Shown here: one piece after another, positions 16,533 to 24,481 of the stretch
Position numbering within the stretch: the first letter of the stretch is position 1
How the letters are laid out: each line of letters starts with the position of its first letter
The notes under the pieces: generated by a model
Told to the model about the DNA's origin: nothing
Databases searched by the model: none
What the model saw: only the letters and a program-made list of their open reading frames with translations
Source: a virus
IMG/VR virus record: IMGVR_UViG_3300025810_000004
Span: 62,001 to 126,000 of that record
Strand: one strand, 5' to 3'
Length of the DNA: 64,000 bases
Translations under genes and position numbers: made by a program

Positions 16533-17762
16533 TTGTTTGCCAACCTAACAGAGTCCATAAAACGGAGAGTCATTCAAGAAGTCAGGTACTTCTGGTCCAA
16601 GGACCCTCAGTACAAGGATTCTCTGGCTCCCAACATACAAGGTCGGTTTTCGTTCCAGGAACGACCTCAACAGGCAATAGTCATAAAGGGTGGCTCCGCC
16701 AGCCCTTTCCAGTTCTCTGCGGATCACTTCCAGGGGACCGTGGTCTCGTACTGTCATCTGACCAAGGTTTACGGGCAGAACGGAACCAGCATAGAGTGGG
16801 TCAGGGAAAACGGGTTGGCCATCCGAAATAACGGGGGTGTTTTTCCTTCTCCTCCGGGGATTTACTACGTCGAAGTGAGGGAAGAAGTCGTAGAGGTCAG
16901 GGGTGTGCCCTCTGAACGGCTCGTGTTCTACGTGGACCCACTCCTTGAAGTCATAGACGAACGGGCCACGGTGCTTGAGCCTCTTTTGTACGAGGTTAGC
17001 TCTGGGTCCTTCCACCCCGGCAGTCTCAGGGTGTATGAGATGCCTGGAAACATATTGTACGAGGACGGTATAAACTACACAGCCGACCCCACCACCGGAA
17101 GGATAACGCTCGAAAGCCCGTTGTTGTCGGGCACCTACCTTTCCGTCGACTATCGATACGTCGGTACGACCGTGGGGCCCGTCCCCCTCCCTGAAAACGG
17201 TGCCGTGGACAACGTCATACCCGGTGTGGTGATGGCGTTCGGGAGAAGGGCATCCGACGGCGACATAATGGCCGTCGTGGTCGGGGACAGGAGAGAGGAA
17301 GTCGCCAACGAGTTCGGCGGCAAGTGGGAAATGAGCCTGGACCTCGACATAATGGCGAGGGACCTGTATGCACAGGGCGAAATAACCGACAGAACCCTCA
17401 TGTTCCTGTACACCGAAGCCAGAGACAGGTTTTCCCAAGAAGGTATAGAACTGACCGAAGCCAGCGCTGGCGGGGAAGCCGAAGAAGTCTACGACGAGAA
17501 CGGCGACGACTACTATTACACCTCTTCCCTCTCCATTTCCATAATGACCGATTGGTCCATACAGGTCCCCACCGGACGCAGGATCTCTCGTGTCAACACG
17601 AACACCCACCAGCAGCTTGAAGAGGTAGCTGGTATGACTGACGACGAGATTGCCGCCAGCGGCACCCCGTCGAATCTCAGGGTCTCGGACAATCTCGGTT
17701 TGTTGTCTATAAGGGACCCGTGGTACTCAGGCCGAAACAAGAACTTCGAACTTATCAAATAA
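16533..17762 (+). CDS. virion structural protein, 409 aa
   Basis: TTG start with GAGGAG upstream. A soluble, beta-rich acidic protein beginning FANLTESIKRRVIQEVRYFW. It has a repeated strand-turn pattern and a Tyr-rich stretch (ENGDDYYYTSSLS) near residue 335. The composition and position among tail genes and the endolysin suggest a neck, tail or baseplate component, but no specific family is assigned. Confidence 0.6.
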   Translation: MFANLTESIKRRVIQEVRYFWSKDPQYKDSLAPNIQGRFSFQERPQQAIVIKGGSASPFQFSADHFQGTVVSYCHLTKVYGQNGTSIEWVRENGLAIRNNGGVFPSPPGIYYVEVREEVVEVRGVPSERLVFYVDPLLEVIDERATVLEPLLYEVSSGSFHPGSLRVYEMPGNILYEDGINYTADPTTGRITLESPLLSGTYLSVDYRYVGTTVGPVPLPENGAVDNVIPGVVMAFGRRASDGDIMAVVVGDRREEVANEFGGKWEMSLDLDIMARDLYAQGEITDRTLMFLYTEARDRFSQEGIELTEASAGGEAEEVYDENGDDYYYTSSLSISIMTDWSIQVPTGRRISRVNTNTHQQLEEVAGMTDDEIAASGTPSNLRVSDNLGLLSIRDPWYSGRNKNFELIK

Positions 17763-17775
17763 CAGGAGAACAATC

Positions 17776-18600
17776 ATGCCCTCTACCATCCGAAAGGGAT
17801 CTCGCGGCAGTGACGTCATACTCTGTCAGGACAGCCTCACCAAGAAGGGGTACCCCTGCGAGGCAGATGGTACCTTTGGTTCGGGAACCGAGTCGAAGGT
17901 CAAGCAGTTCCAGGCCGCAAATGGGCTCATAGCCGATGGTATCGTGGGCAACGCCACATGGGGCAAACTCCTCGCAGAGAACCCAGCTGACGTGACCATC
18001 GCTGCTCCGTCCCCCCTCCCCCCGGTCATCGCTCACGCTCAGAGCCTCGGCTACGAGACTTGGGGTGACCCGTGGCGTCTGTTCCTGTTCGGCGTCCGCT
18101 CTTCGGTGCGGAAGGCCGACGCCTTCGACGATATGTTGGGGTGCGCCTACGTCAACGACGAGGGGCTGTGGGAAGCCCACTATTGGCCCGGTACGACGGA
18201 CCCCGGCGCGTACTACCTTGAGCACCCGATGAACAGCGCGGGCTGTGCCATCCTCGTGGCGGGGCAATACCTCGACACCTGGACCATCGACCTCCACGCT
18301 GGGAAGTACGAAGCTCTGTGCCAGAGGGCAGGGGAGGTAGAAGTCTACCGTGACCCCAGCATGGACGACAAACTGAACCTCGACCCCGGCACCATCTCCA
18401 AAGGCTTCTTCGGGATCAACCTCCACGCCGCAACCCGCACCGAGCACCAGACTTCCACTGTCGTCGGACGGTGGAGCGCAGGGTGCCAGGTCCACGCTTC
18501 GGCAGACGGGTTTGCCAAGATGATGGAGCTGGCTCACATGCAGAAGGACAAGACGGGTCTCAAGACGTTCAGCTACACCCTCATGGACAAGTGGTGGTAG
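17776..18600 (+). CDS. endolysin: peptidoglycan-binding domain plus L,D-transpeptidase-like catalytic domain
   Basis: Residues ~5-67 form a PG_binding_1 domain (GSRGSDVILCQDSLTKKGY ... GIVGNATWGKL). Residues ~85-274 form a catalytic domain with GINLHAAT near residue 213 and GRWSAGCQVH at 231-240, a His plus SxGC pattern resembling the YkuD-like L,D-transpeptidase/peptidase fold with Cys237 as candidate nucleophile. It would cut or remodel cell-wall peptide stems at lysis. There is no signal peptide, so a separate holin or pinholin would be needed; none is certain here. Confidence 0.75.
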   Translation: MPSTIRKGSRGSDVILCQDSLTKKGYPCEADGTFGSGTESKVKQFQAANGLIADGIVGNATWGKLLAENPADVTIAAPSPLPPVIAHAQSLGYETWGDPWRLFLFGVRSSVRKADAFDDMLGCAYVNDEGLWEAHYWPGTTDPGAYYLEHPMNSAGCAILVAGQYLDTWTIDLHAGKYEALCQRAGEVEVYRDPSMDDKLNLDPGTISKGFFGINLHAATRTEHQTSTVVGRWSAGCQVHASADGFAKMMELAHMQKDKTGLKTFSYTLMDKWW

Positions 18601-18601
18601 A

Positions 18602-19081
18602 ATGGAAGACCCCAAGAGACAGGCTATCAGAAGAGTCATGGCCTCCGGCAAGAAGCCGGAGAGGGCCATATACTCGGCTGTCTTCTTGGAGGACCCCAAG
18701 GAACTCATGAGGTGGTGGGAGAGCAACGTCGGCAGTCCCTTGCACCCCAAGGCGTTTTCCCACCATATGACTATAAAGTACAAGCCCGACCCGGACGAGG
18801 TCACGAGTCTCCCCATAGGCTCCCCCGTGAGGCTGAAGATAGTCGGTTGGGCCGAAGACGAGCGGGGTCAAGCCGTGGTCGTGGAGCCTCACGGCGTCAG
18901 GAGTACCAACGCTATACCCCACATAACAGTGGCCACGAATGGTGCTCCCCCCTCCTACTCCAACGAGCTGTTGGAAAGAGGGTGGGACCCAGCCCGTGGT
19001 TCTCTCAGTGGCCGAGTGGGGTACAAGGGAACGAAAGGAAGCGAGGTTTTTGACCTCACCGGCACTGTGTACGACCTTTAG
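18602..19081 (+). CDS. 2H phosphoesterase-superfamily protein
   Basis: 159 residues with two HxT motifs, HHMTIKY (His55, Thr57) and PHITVAT (His107, Thr109), the signature of 2H phosphoesterases that cleave 2'-5' or cyclic phosphodiester bonds in RNA or cyclic nucleotides. The known phage anti-CBASS enzyme Acb1 belongs to this superfamily, so a counter-defence role is possible but unproven; RNA repair or processing is the main alternative. Directly follows the endolysin gene by 1 nt. Confidence 0.72.
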   Translation: MEDPKRQAIRRVMASGKKPERAIYSAVFLEDPKELMRWWESNVGSPLHPKAFSHHMTIKYKPDPDEVTSLPIGSPVRLKIVGWAEDERGQAVVVEPHGVRSTNAIPHITVATNGAPPSYSNELLERGWDPARGSLSGRVGYKGTKGSEVFDLTGTVYDL

Positions 19082-19086
19082 GACCT

Positions 19087-19102
19087 CGTTAGAGTGTTTA
19101 TT
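19087..19102 (+). promoter_or_regulatory. putative late-type promoter
   Basis: CGTTAGAGTGTTTATT lies just before the leader hairpin (19106-19133) of the tagged gene at 19144, in the same layout as 712-730. Confidence 0.45.
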
Positions 19103-19143
19103 TCTCCGGTTGGGTGTTCTTTCATCCAACCGGAGAAATAAGT

Positions 19144-19649
19144 ATGAAGAATCTCACTGCTTCCGATCGCAAGGTCCTCATTCGACTCGCTTCTTCGCTC
19201 CCGAAGGGAGACAAGTCGCGTCGCGCCATTCTGGCTGGGCTGAGGTCTACCACGGCGAGTGCCTCAGAACTCCGGAAATTCTGCAGAAAATAGAGGCTGA
19301 CATAGACCGGGAAAACCCGGAGATCGACTACGATTACCCCAACAAGTGGTTCGACATACTTGAAGAGAACAAGAGGGCAATAGAGTCGGTTATATCGAAG
19401 TTGGGGCCTGCGGACGCCAAGAATGCCTTGAGGACCCTGAAGGAAGGGGAGAGGGACATAATCAACACTGGGTACAAGCACGCATGGAGCTTCTTGTACG
19501 CGTTGGATGCCGACGACGAAGTGGAAATGGAAATGACCCCGTTCGAAGATCAGAGGGACATCGATCGTGCCATGAAGGAAGTAGAAAATTACAAGTCCAA
19601 GGCCGAGAAGATGTTCAAGAGTTTCCAGTCTTCAATAAGTAAAAGGTAG
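19144..19649 (+). pseudogene. tagged gene with a frame break after the tag
   Basis: From the ATG at 19144 the frame encodes the full tag through RRAILAGL and then stops at TAG 19291-19293, giving only 49 residues. A different frame continues from about 19230 to 19649 with good coding character (LRTPEILQKIEADIDRENPE to a helical charged end) but has no evident start of its own. The simplest reading is a tag joined out of frame to a C-terminal domain by recombination, or a small indel or sequencing error. The first 115 bp including the leader are identical to 732-846. Confidence 0.7.
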
Positions 19650-19660
19650 ACAGAAATACT

Positions 19661-19708
19661 CGTTAGGGTTTTTATGGTCCCGGTTGGATAACTTTCCCAA
19701 CCGGGACC
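19661..19708 (+). promoter_or_regulatory. late-type promoter and 12-bp leader hairpin
   Basis: CGTTAGGGTTTTTATGG is followed by a perfect 12-bp stem (19676-19687 with 19697-19708, 9-nt loop) ending 6 nt before the ATG at 19715. The stem core matches the 732-759 hairpin but the loop differs. No Shine-Dalgarno lies outside the stem, so the structure probably influences translation. Confidence 0.55.
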
Positions 19709-19714
19709 ATAAAT

Positions 19715-20062
19715 ATGAAAAACCTCACCGCATCTGACCGAAAGAACCTCATTCGCCTGGCCTCGAAGATGGAGAAGGGTTCTCCCGAGCGTCGGGCTAT
19801 CCTCGCTGGCCTCAAGAAGAATGCCGAGAGCCTCGCTGACCTTCCCGACGCTCCCATGGGATACAAGTGGGAGGACGTTTCTGACGAGTGGGGAGATACC
19901 GCTTTCACTCTGTACCGTCGCGGCCACGAGGTGGGTTCCGTCGTGGACAATGGCCGCAGCTGGTTGACCTATGTTGCCGGTGAGGAGTGGCCCATAGGTC
20001 GCGGACAGAGCGACATCTGGGACGCTGCTATCCAGCTTCTGGACTACCTCGGGCTTGCCTGA
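19715..20062 (+). CDS. tagged phage protein, 115 aa
   Basis: N-terminal tag (MKNLTASDRKNLIRLASKME, then RRAILAGL) followed by a compact ~75-residue domain rich in Trp, Gly and Asp (YKWEDVSDEWGDTAFTLY, EEWPIGRGQSDIW). The C-terminal part could be a small beta domain; function unknown. Tag codons differ from the 770 and 19144 copies, so it is an older copy. Confidence 0.78.
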   Translation: MKNLTASDRKNLIRLASKMEKGSPERRAILAGLKKNAESLADLPDAPMGYKWEDVSDEWGDTAFTLYRRGHEVGSVVDNGRSWLTYVAGEEWPIGRGQSDIWDAAIQLLDYLGLA

Positions 20063-20107
20063 GCAAGTCCCGCCATCGGGTAGGAAATTCCTATCAAGGA
20101 GCAGTAT

Positions 20108-21670
20108 ATGGCTGGGAAAAAGGCCAAAGCAGACGTTGTTCCGGTTCGTCAGCAGAACCAGTACAACTGTATGACCACGAGCCTCTGCATGGCTCTCCGT
20201 GCCCTTGGTGTGCCCGAAGAGGAGTGCTCTATCCAGCAGGTGAACAAGGTCGTTGGGGCTATGCCCCTCCGAGGCGCGGCTTGGGAGCCCCTGCTTGCAG
20301 CGGCAAACCATTATGGGATGCGAGCCATCTTGACTTTGCCCTCTACGGTTCGGCAGCTGAAGAAGTGGACCGACGCTGGCAGTCCCATAGTCATCGCCTG
20401 GAACCCCGAGGGCCGCGAGTGGAGCCACGCTTCTCTGGTGTTTGACGTCACCGAAGACGACGAGCACGGGTTCTTGGTTCACGTCGCTGACCCGAATATA
20501 CCGGACCCCGATGAAACCGTGCGGGTTGTACCGAAGGGCGAGTTCTACCAGAAGTGGTACGAAAAGTCACCTCAGGGTTTCTTGATCCGTAGACCAGCTT
20601 GCGCAATAGAGCGGGAGATCACTCCCGAAGGGAGACAAGTCATGGCAAGCATGAAGAAATCAGCGGCGCGTCGTGGCCCCCCGTCTCAGGTAGGATCTTC
20701 TGCCCTCCTGAAGCGGCAGGGCTACACCCCCGTCGATGTCATGTTCGGCGAGGCGCTGCCACACCGTCGCCCCATCGTCTCCAAGGGCGATGGGATCATG
20801 GACCGGCGCGGCGACGTGTATCTGTTTGCAGGCATCGCAGGCGACGGCTCACCGATCCTGGCGAAGGATGAACGGGAACTGGAACGGCTCTCGAAGAAGG
20901 TCATCGAAGACCGCTTGCACGTGGTCACCGCAGCAGGCAAAGATTACACCGTTGAGATGCGGGGGGAAGCTGACAACTTCCGTTCTGCTACCTCTGCCAA
21001 GAGGGTCCTCGCACGTTGGGCTCGTACCAGCAAGACCGCCGCTGAATTGAAGGACATCTGGGTCGTCACCGAGCCCGGTGAGGACGACGAAATTGTGGGG
21101 ATAGTGTCCCAGATTTCTGACCCCCGGACGCTTGGGGACCTGATACGGGGCATGGGCAGGAGGTGGGATACCGACCTCCCGGCTCTCCACGACTCTCAGG
21201 ATTCCGCTGAGAAGGACGCCATGCGCCGACTTGAAAAGGTTCACAAGGGTGACGTGCCCGATTGGGTTCTGCAGGACAAGGGTGACTACAAACTGGCTTC
21301 GGTCAGGCGTCTGATCCAGGCTTACACCAAGCAGTCCAACCGCTTCCAGAAGAGGATGGACAGAAAGCTGAAGTCCCTCATAAACCACAGCTTTGAGCGT
21401 ATAGGGCTGGACGGGAACACCAGATTCAACACCCCACAGCAGGGTTATTCTCGTGCTGTGGACCTCATGGGTGAGTACGGTGTGGAGCTGGCGGAGGTGC
21501 CTAATTCGTTCGACTTCAAGCACCGACCGACTGGGACAGTGCGGGTTGACGTGGCCTTCACCAACCAAGAGGACATTTTCTCCCCGTACGAGATCACCAA
21601 CTCCATGCTGGTTATCCAGTACACGGAACTGCGTGAAGATGTTTTCGAGGTCATAGCTTATATGTCTTGA
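20108..21670 (+). CDS. C39-like cysteine peptidase domain fused to unknown domains
   Basis: Residues ~10-165 resemble papain-like peptidase family C39: Cys21 in QYNCMTTSLC, His107 in EWSHASLVFDV, and Asp128 in VADPN. This domain would cleave peptide bonds, for example in virion maturation or host proteins. Residues ~170-520 form at least two further regions: one around MDRRGDVYLFAGIAGDG, and a C-terminal charged region with VFEVIAYM at the end. The seam after the peptidase (20622-20641) matches 20 bp of the tag DNA, hinting at a recombination join. Start ATG with AAGGAG upstream. Confidence 0.65.
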   Translation: MAGKKAKADVVPVRQQNQYNCMTTSLCMALRALGVPEEECSIQQVNKVVGAMPLRGAAWEPLLAAANHYGMRAILTLPSTVRQLKKWTDAGSPIVIAWNPEGREWSHASLVFDVTEDDEHGFLVHVADPNIPDPDETVRVVPKGEFYQKWYEKSPQGFLIRRPACAIEREITPEGRQVMASMKKSAARRGPPSQVGSSALLKRQGYTPVDVMFGEALPHRRPIVSKGDGIMDRRGDVYLFAGIAGDGSPILAKDERELERLSKKVIEDRLHVVTAAGKDYTVEMRGEADNFRSATSAKRVLARWARTSKTAAELKDIWVVTEPGEDDEIVGIVSQISDPRTLGDLIRGMGRRWDTDLPALHDSQDSAEKDAMRRLEKVHKGDVPDWVLQDKGDYKLASVRRLIQAYTKQSNRFQKRMDRKLKSLINHSFERIGLDGNTRFNTPQQGYSRAVDLMGEYGVELAEVPNSFDFKHRPTGTVRVDVAFTNQEDIFSPYEITNSMLVIQYTELREDVFEVIAYMS

Positions 21671-21679
21671 GGAGCGGTT

Positions 21680-24481
21680 GTGAGTTCGATCAAGAGGATA
21701 GTGGCTCGCTTCTTGGAAGCAGACCTGAACCCCCCACTCGGGTATCCAGGTGGCTCTTGCTATTTCCAAGAGAGGGTTCGGGAGGAAGTCGGAAGCGACA
21801 AGCTGGTGAACCAGATAATGCTGAAGCACCTTCAGAACAAGAAGCTCACTCCCGTCGAAGAGAAGTCCATATACGACGATATGTACTGGGAGGGGAAGGT
21901 CAAAGGCACTTTCTTCGAACTCTTCTTGACTGCTCACGCCCAGTACCGCATGGACCTGCGCGGAGTCACAGTCAGTGACGTAAAGAACTCCCTGAGAGAA
22001 TTCCAGAAGGAGTGGTCCAAAGCACAGAGTCGGGGTGGTCCCAACTATTACACCAACCTCCTCCTGAACAGGGACGTGAGGTGGAAGTCCACCAACCCAC
22101 GGTTTGAGATGTTCTTCACTGTCCTTAAGTTCGTTCCCAAGGACAAGGAACGCGGTCAGAAGATGGAGGTGAGGATTCGTGTCGACTCGGTGTTCTTCTC
22201 TGGGGGTGTGCCGGAGGACCCCGTTCTTCCCAAGAATTGTGATACCTGGAAGAATTGGGAAGGGTGGTCCGGGGAGTACGAAGAGCACGGTCTGGACCGA
22301 ATCCTCCCGGTTCTCCCGAATCGCAGGAACGCAGACTTGAACCCCCCACTCGGATATCCGGGAGGCTCTTGCCACACCATTCAGCGGGTGCACGAAGAGG
22401 TCAGGAACCCAAATCTTAGGGATAACCTGGTAGACAAACTGGAAGAGGGGAAAAGCCTCTCCAATTCAGAAGCTCGCAAGGTCTACAAGGCCCCCCAGGT
22501 TGAAAGCGGAACCCAGTCCAAGCTGCTGAAAGACATCGTCATAACCTCCCACGCCCAGTACCGCATGGACCAGAGGGGTATAACCGCTGTCGAGATACGT
22601 CTGGCACTGAAGCAATTCGTCAAGGCTTTCTACGACGGGAAGTCCCAGAAGTCGGTCGAGTTCATGGACTGGTCCACGGCCATGGCTTACGGCGAGCCTA
22701 TCAGGTGGGTTGCCAAGGTCCCCAAGGGTTTGACTGTAATGTTCCAGATTTCTTCTGGGACCGCCACCGTAGTGACCGTGTACTGGGAGAAGGAACAGGA
22801 CCCCCGCCCTCAGTCTGAAGAGAGCTGTGGCTTCCCTTCAGCGGGTCGCGTGGCTCGCAAGTACGCCATGCGTATAACCCCCACCCCCGGTGTCCAAACC
22901 TTCGTCACCGAGAAGTCCCAAGAGGGGCTCCCAACGAGTGTTGACCATGAAAAGCAGGTGGTCCTCCCTCCAGGCTCTGCGACTCCGGGAGGCGAAGGAA
23001 GGAACATCGGCCCTTTTTCCTATAATGGCCCCGACTCTGAGTCGGACATCTCACCTCGTACCCTTGGTACTCCGGGTGAGGAGCGGGGCCATCCCACGAA
23101 TTTCGTAACTCCTGGCACTATGTCCCGCCGCACCATGACCTCCTCCAGAGCCACCATATTCTGGGAAGAAGAATACGAAGATTTGGAGGGAGACCCCTGG
23201 GAAGTAGCAGAGTCTGCTGGCATAAACATACTCAGGGGCAAGGAGTTCAGGGCTGGGTTCCAAGTTGACGGGGAAATAGTCGCGGTTCTGTTCGACGAGT
23301 CAGACAGAGACGGGTACTCATTCGACATAGCCGTTAGCCCTAACCACAGGAGACAGGGATTCGCCAAGAGGCTGCTGGACATAGCTCTTGACCTTTATGA
23401 GGACAACAGAGAAGCCTACGGCGAAGAGTACACTCTGAACCTTGACGTGGTTAGCCCAATCATGGAAAAGGTGCTGAAGGGAAAAGGCTTCGTGGAAGTC
23501 GGAAGGCAGGGTGGTCACACCATGATGACCAGGGTGGCCTCCTCCTCGATTCCGAATGCCAGGACTCTGCAGCAGGAATTGGTGGACCTGAAATCTTATA
23601 CCGACCACTTTGAAAGGGACTCGGACGGATACCCACTGTGGTACTTCGTTTCTCAGGGAAGTCTGACTTCCACCCCTGACTATGGTGTTTCCAACGCGGC
23701 CCTGCCCCGTGGTGCCGAGGGCAACGAGATAATGAAGACCGAAGAGGAGGTCGAGGGCACGGGGAAAACAGCCTACAAGCGCAGGTGGAAGCCTGGTCAG
23801 AGGCAGCGCAAGTCCAGGGGTAGGACCAAGACCAAGCGCAAAGAGTACAACCGCAAGAACAGGGCAAAGCGCAGACGGTACTCTCAAAAGTGGCGGGACA
23901 AGAACAAGAATAAGGGGGCGTTTCGGTCCAGTGAGAAGAAGAGGAGAAGGTCCAACCGCAGAAGGAGAGGGTCTGTCCTCACCGTTCCGGACATAGCCTT
24001 CCTTATCGGCCCCGAAATGCTGATGGGGTATATACACTCTATTTCTCCCATCAGTGGCATGGTGACCATAGAGCTGGAGGGTTCCAACGTTTCTCAGCTC
24101 GATTCGCTCCCGGTCGAGGTGTTCCTGCGAATGGCGGTATTCCTGACCGAGCAAGACATAAACTCGTTCTTCGAGTTGGTCGACGTCGAGATAGGCCCAC
24201 AAGCCTACGAGGATATGGACGAAAGCATGGTCAAGGACTGTGCTCGCAGATACGACCGTGACCCGGACTCCGACGATTTCAAGAACGATTGTTTCGAACT
24301 CACCGACGAGTACGAGCTTTCTTCCATGGGTGCAGACCAGCTCGAAGCGGTCACCACCAGCATAGTGCAAGGCAACATAGACGACGGCTTCTCCCGGTCC
24401 GTAGAAGACGCAGACGACCCAGAAATTGGCGACGAGTACGACCCCCACCTCTTTTATGGCGAGGTGGAAGTTGACCGATAG
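21680..24481 (+). CDS. 933-aa multidomain protein: duplicated DUF4258-like units, GNAT domain, Arg/Lys-rich linker
   Basis: GTG start after GAGGAG. Residues ~14-205 and ~218-375 are a repeated unit beginning ADLNPPLGYPGGSC, each containing HAQYRMD-RG(V/I)T, which resembles the DUF4258/toxin-like HxxxRMxxRGI motif. After a low-complexity stretch, residues ~500-620 form a GNAT acetyltransferase-like domain (IAVSPNHRRQGFAKRLLDIA). Residues ~690-770 are extremely Arg/Lys-rich, and the last ~160 are acidic. Such a string of enzymatic and basic modules fits an injected or internal virion protein, but that is inference. Overlaps the next gene. Confidence 0.65.
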   Translation: MSSIKRIVARFLEADLNPPLGYPGGSCYFQERVREEVGSDKLVNQIMLKHLQNKKLTPVEEKSIYDDMYWEGKVKGTFFELFLTAHAQYRMDLRGVTVSDVKNSLREFQKEWSKAQSRGGPNYYTNLLLNRDVRWKSTNPRFEMFFTVLKFVPKDKERGQKMEVRIRVDSVFFSGGVPEDPVLPKNCDTWKNWEGWSGEYEEHGLDRILPVLPNRRNADLNPPLGYPGGSCHTIQRVHEEVRNPNLRDNLVDKLEEGKSLSNSEARKVYKAPQVESGTQSKLLKDIVITSHAQYRMDQRGITAVEIRLALKQFVKAFYDGKSQKSVEFMDWSTAMAYGEPIRWVAKVPKGLTVMFQISSGTATVVTVYWEKEQDPRPQSEESCGFPSAGRVARKYAMRITPTPGVQTFVTEKSQEGLPTSVDHEKQVVLPPGSATPGGEGRNIGPFSYNGPDSESDISPRTLGTPGEERGHPTNFVTPGTMSRRTMTSSRATIFWEEEYEDLEGDPWEVAESAGINILRGKEFRAGFQVDGEIVAVLFDESDRDGYSFDIAVSPNHRRQGFAKRLLDIALDLYEDNREAYGEEYTLNLDVVSPIMEKVLKGKGFVEVGRQGGHTMMTRVASSSIPNARTLQQELVDLKSYTDHFERDSDGYPLWYFVSQGSLTSTPDYGVSNAALPRGAEGNEIMKTEEEVEGTGKTAYKRRWKPGQRQRKSRGRTKTKRKEYNRKNRAKRRRYSQKWRDKNKNKGAFRSSEKKRRRSNRRRRGSVLTVPDIAFLIGPEMLMGYIHSISPISGMVTIELEGSNVSQLDSLPVEVFLRMAVFLTEQDINSFFELVDVEIGPQAYEDMDESMVKDCARRYDRDPDSDDFKNDCFELTDEYELSSMGADQLEAVTTSIVQGNIDDGFSRSVEDADDPEIGDEYDPHLFYGEVEVDR

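Noticed and set aside
20849-22393. Long minus-strand open frame of ~514 codons
   Set aside because: Antisense to two genes with recognisable domains and correct ribosome sites; composition is His/Val/Leu-rich as expected for a shadow of GC-biased coding.
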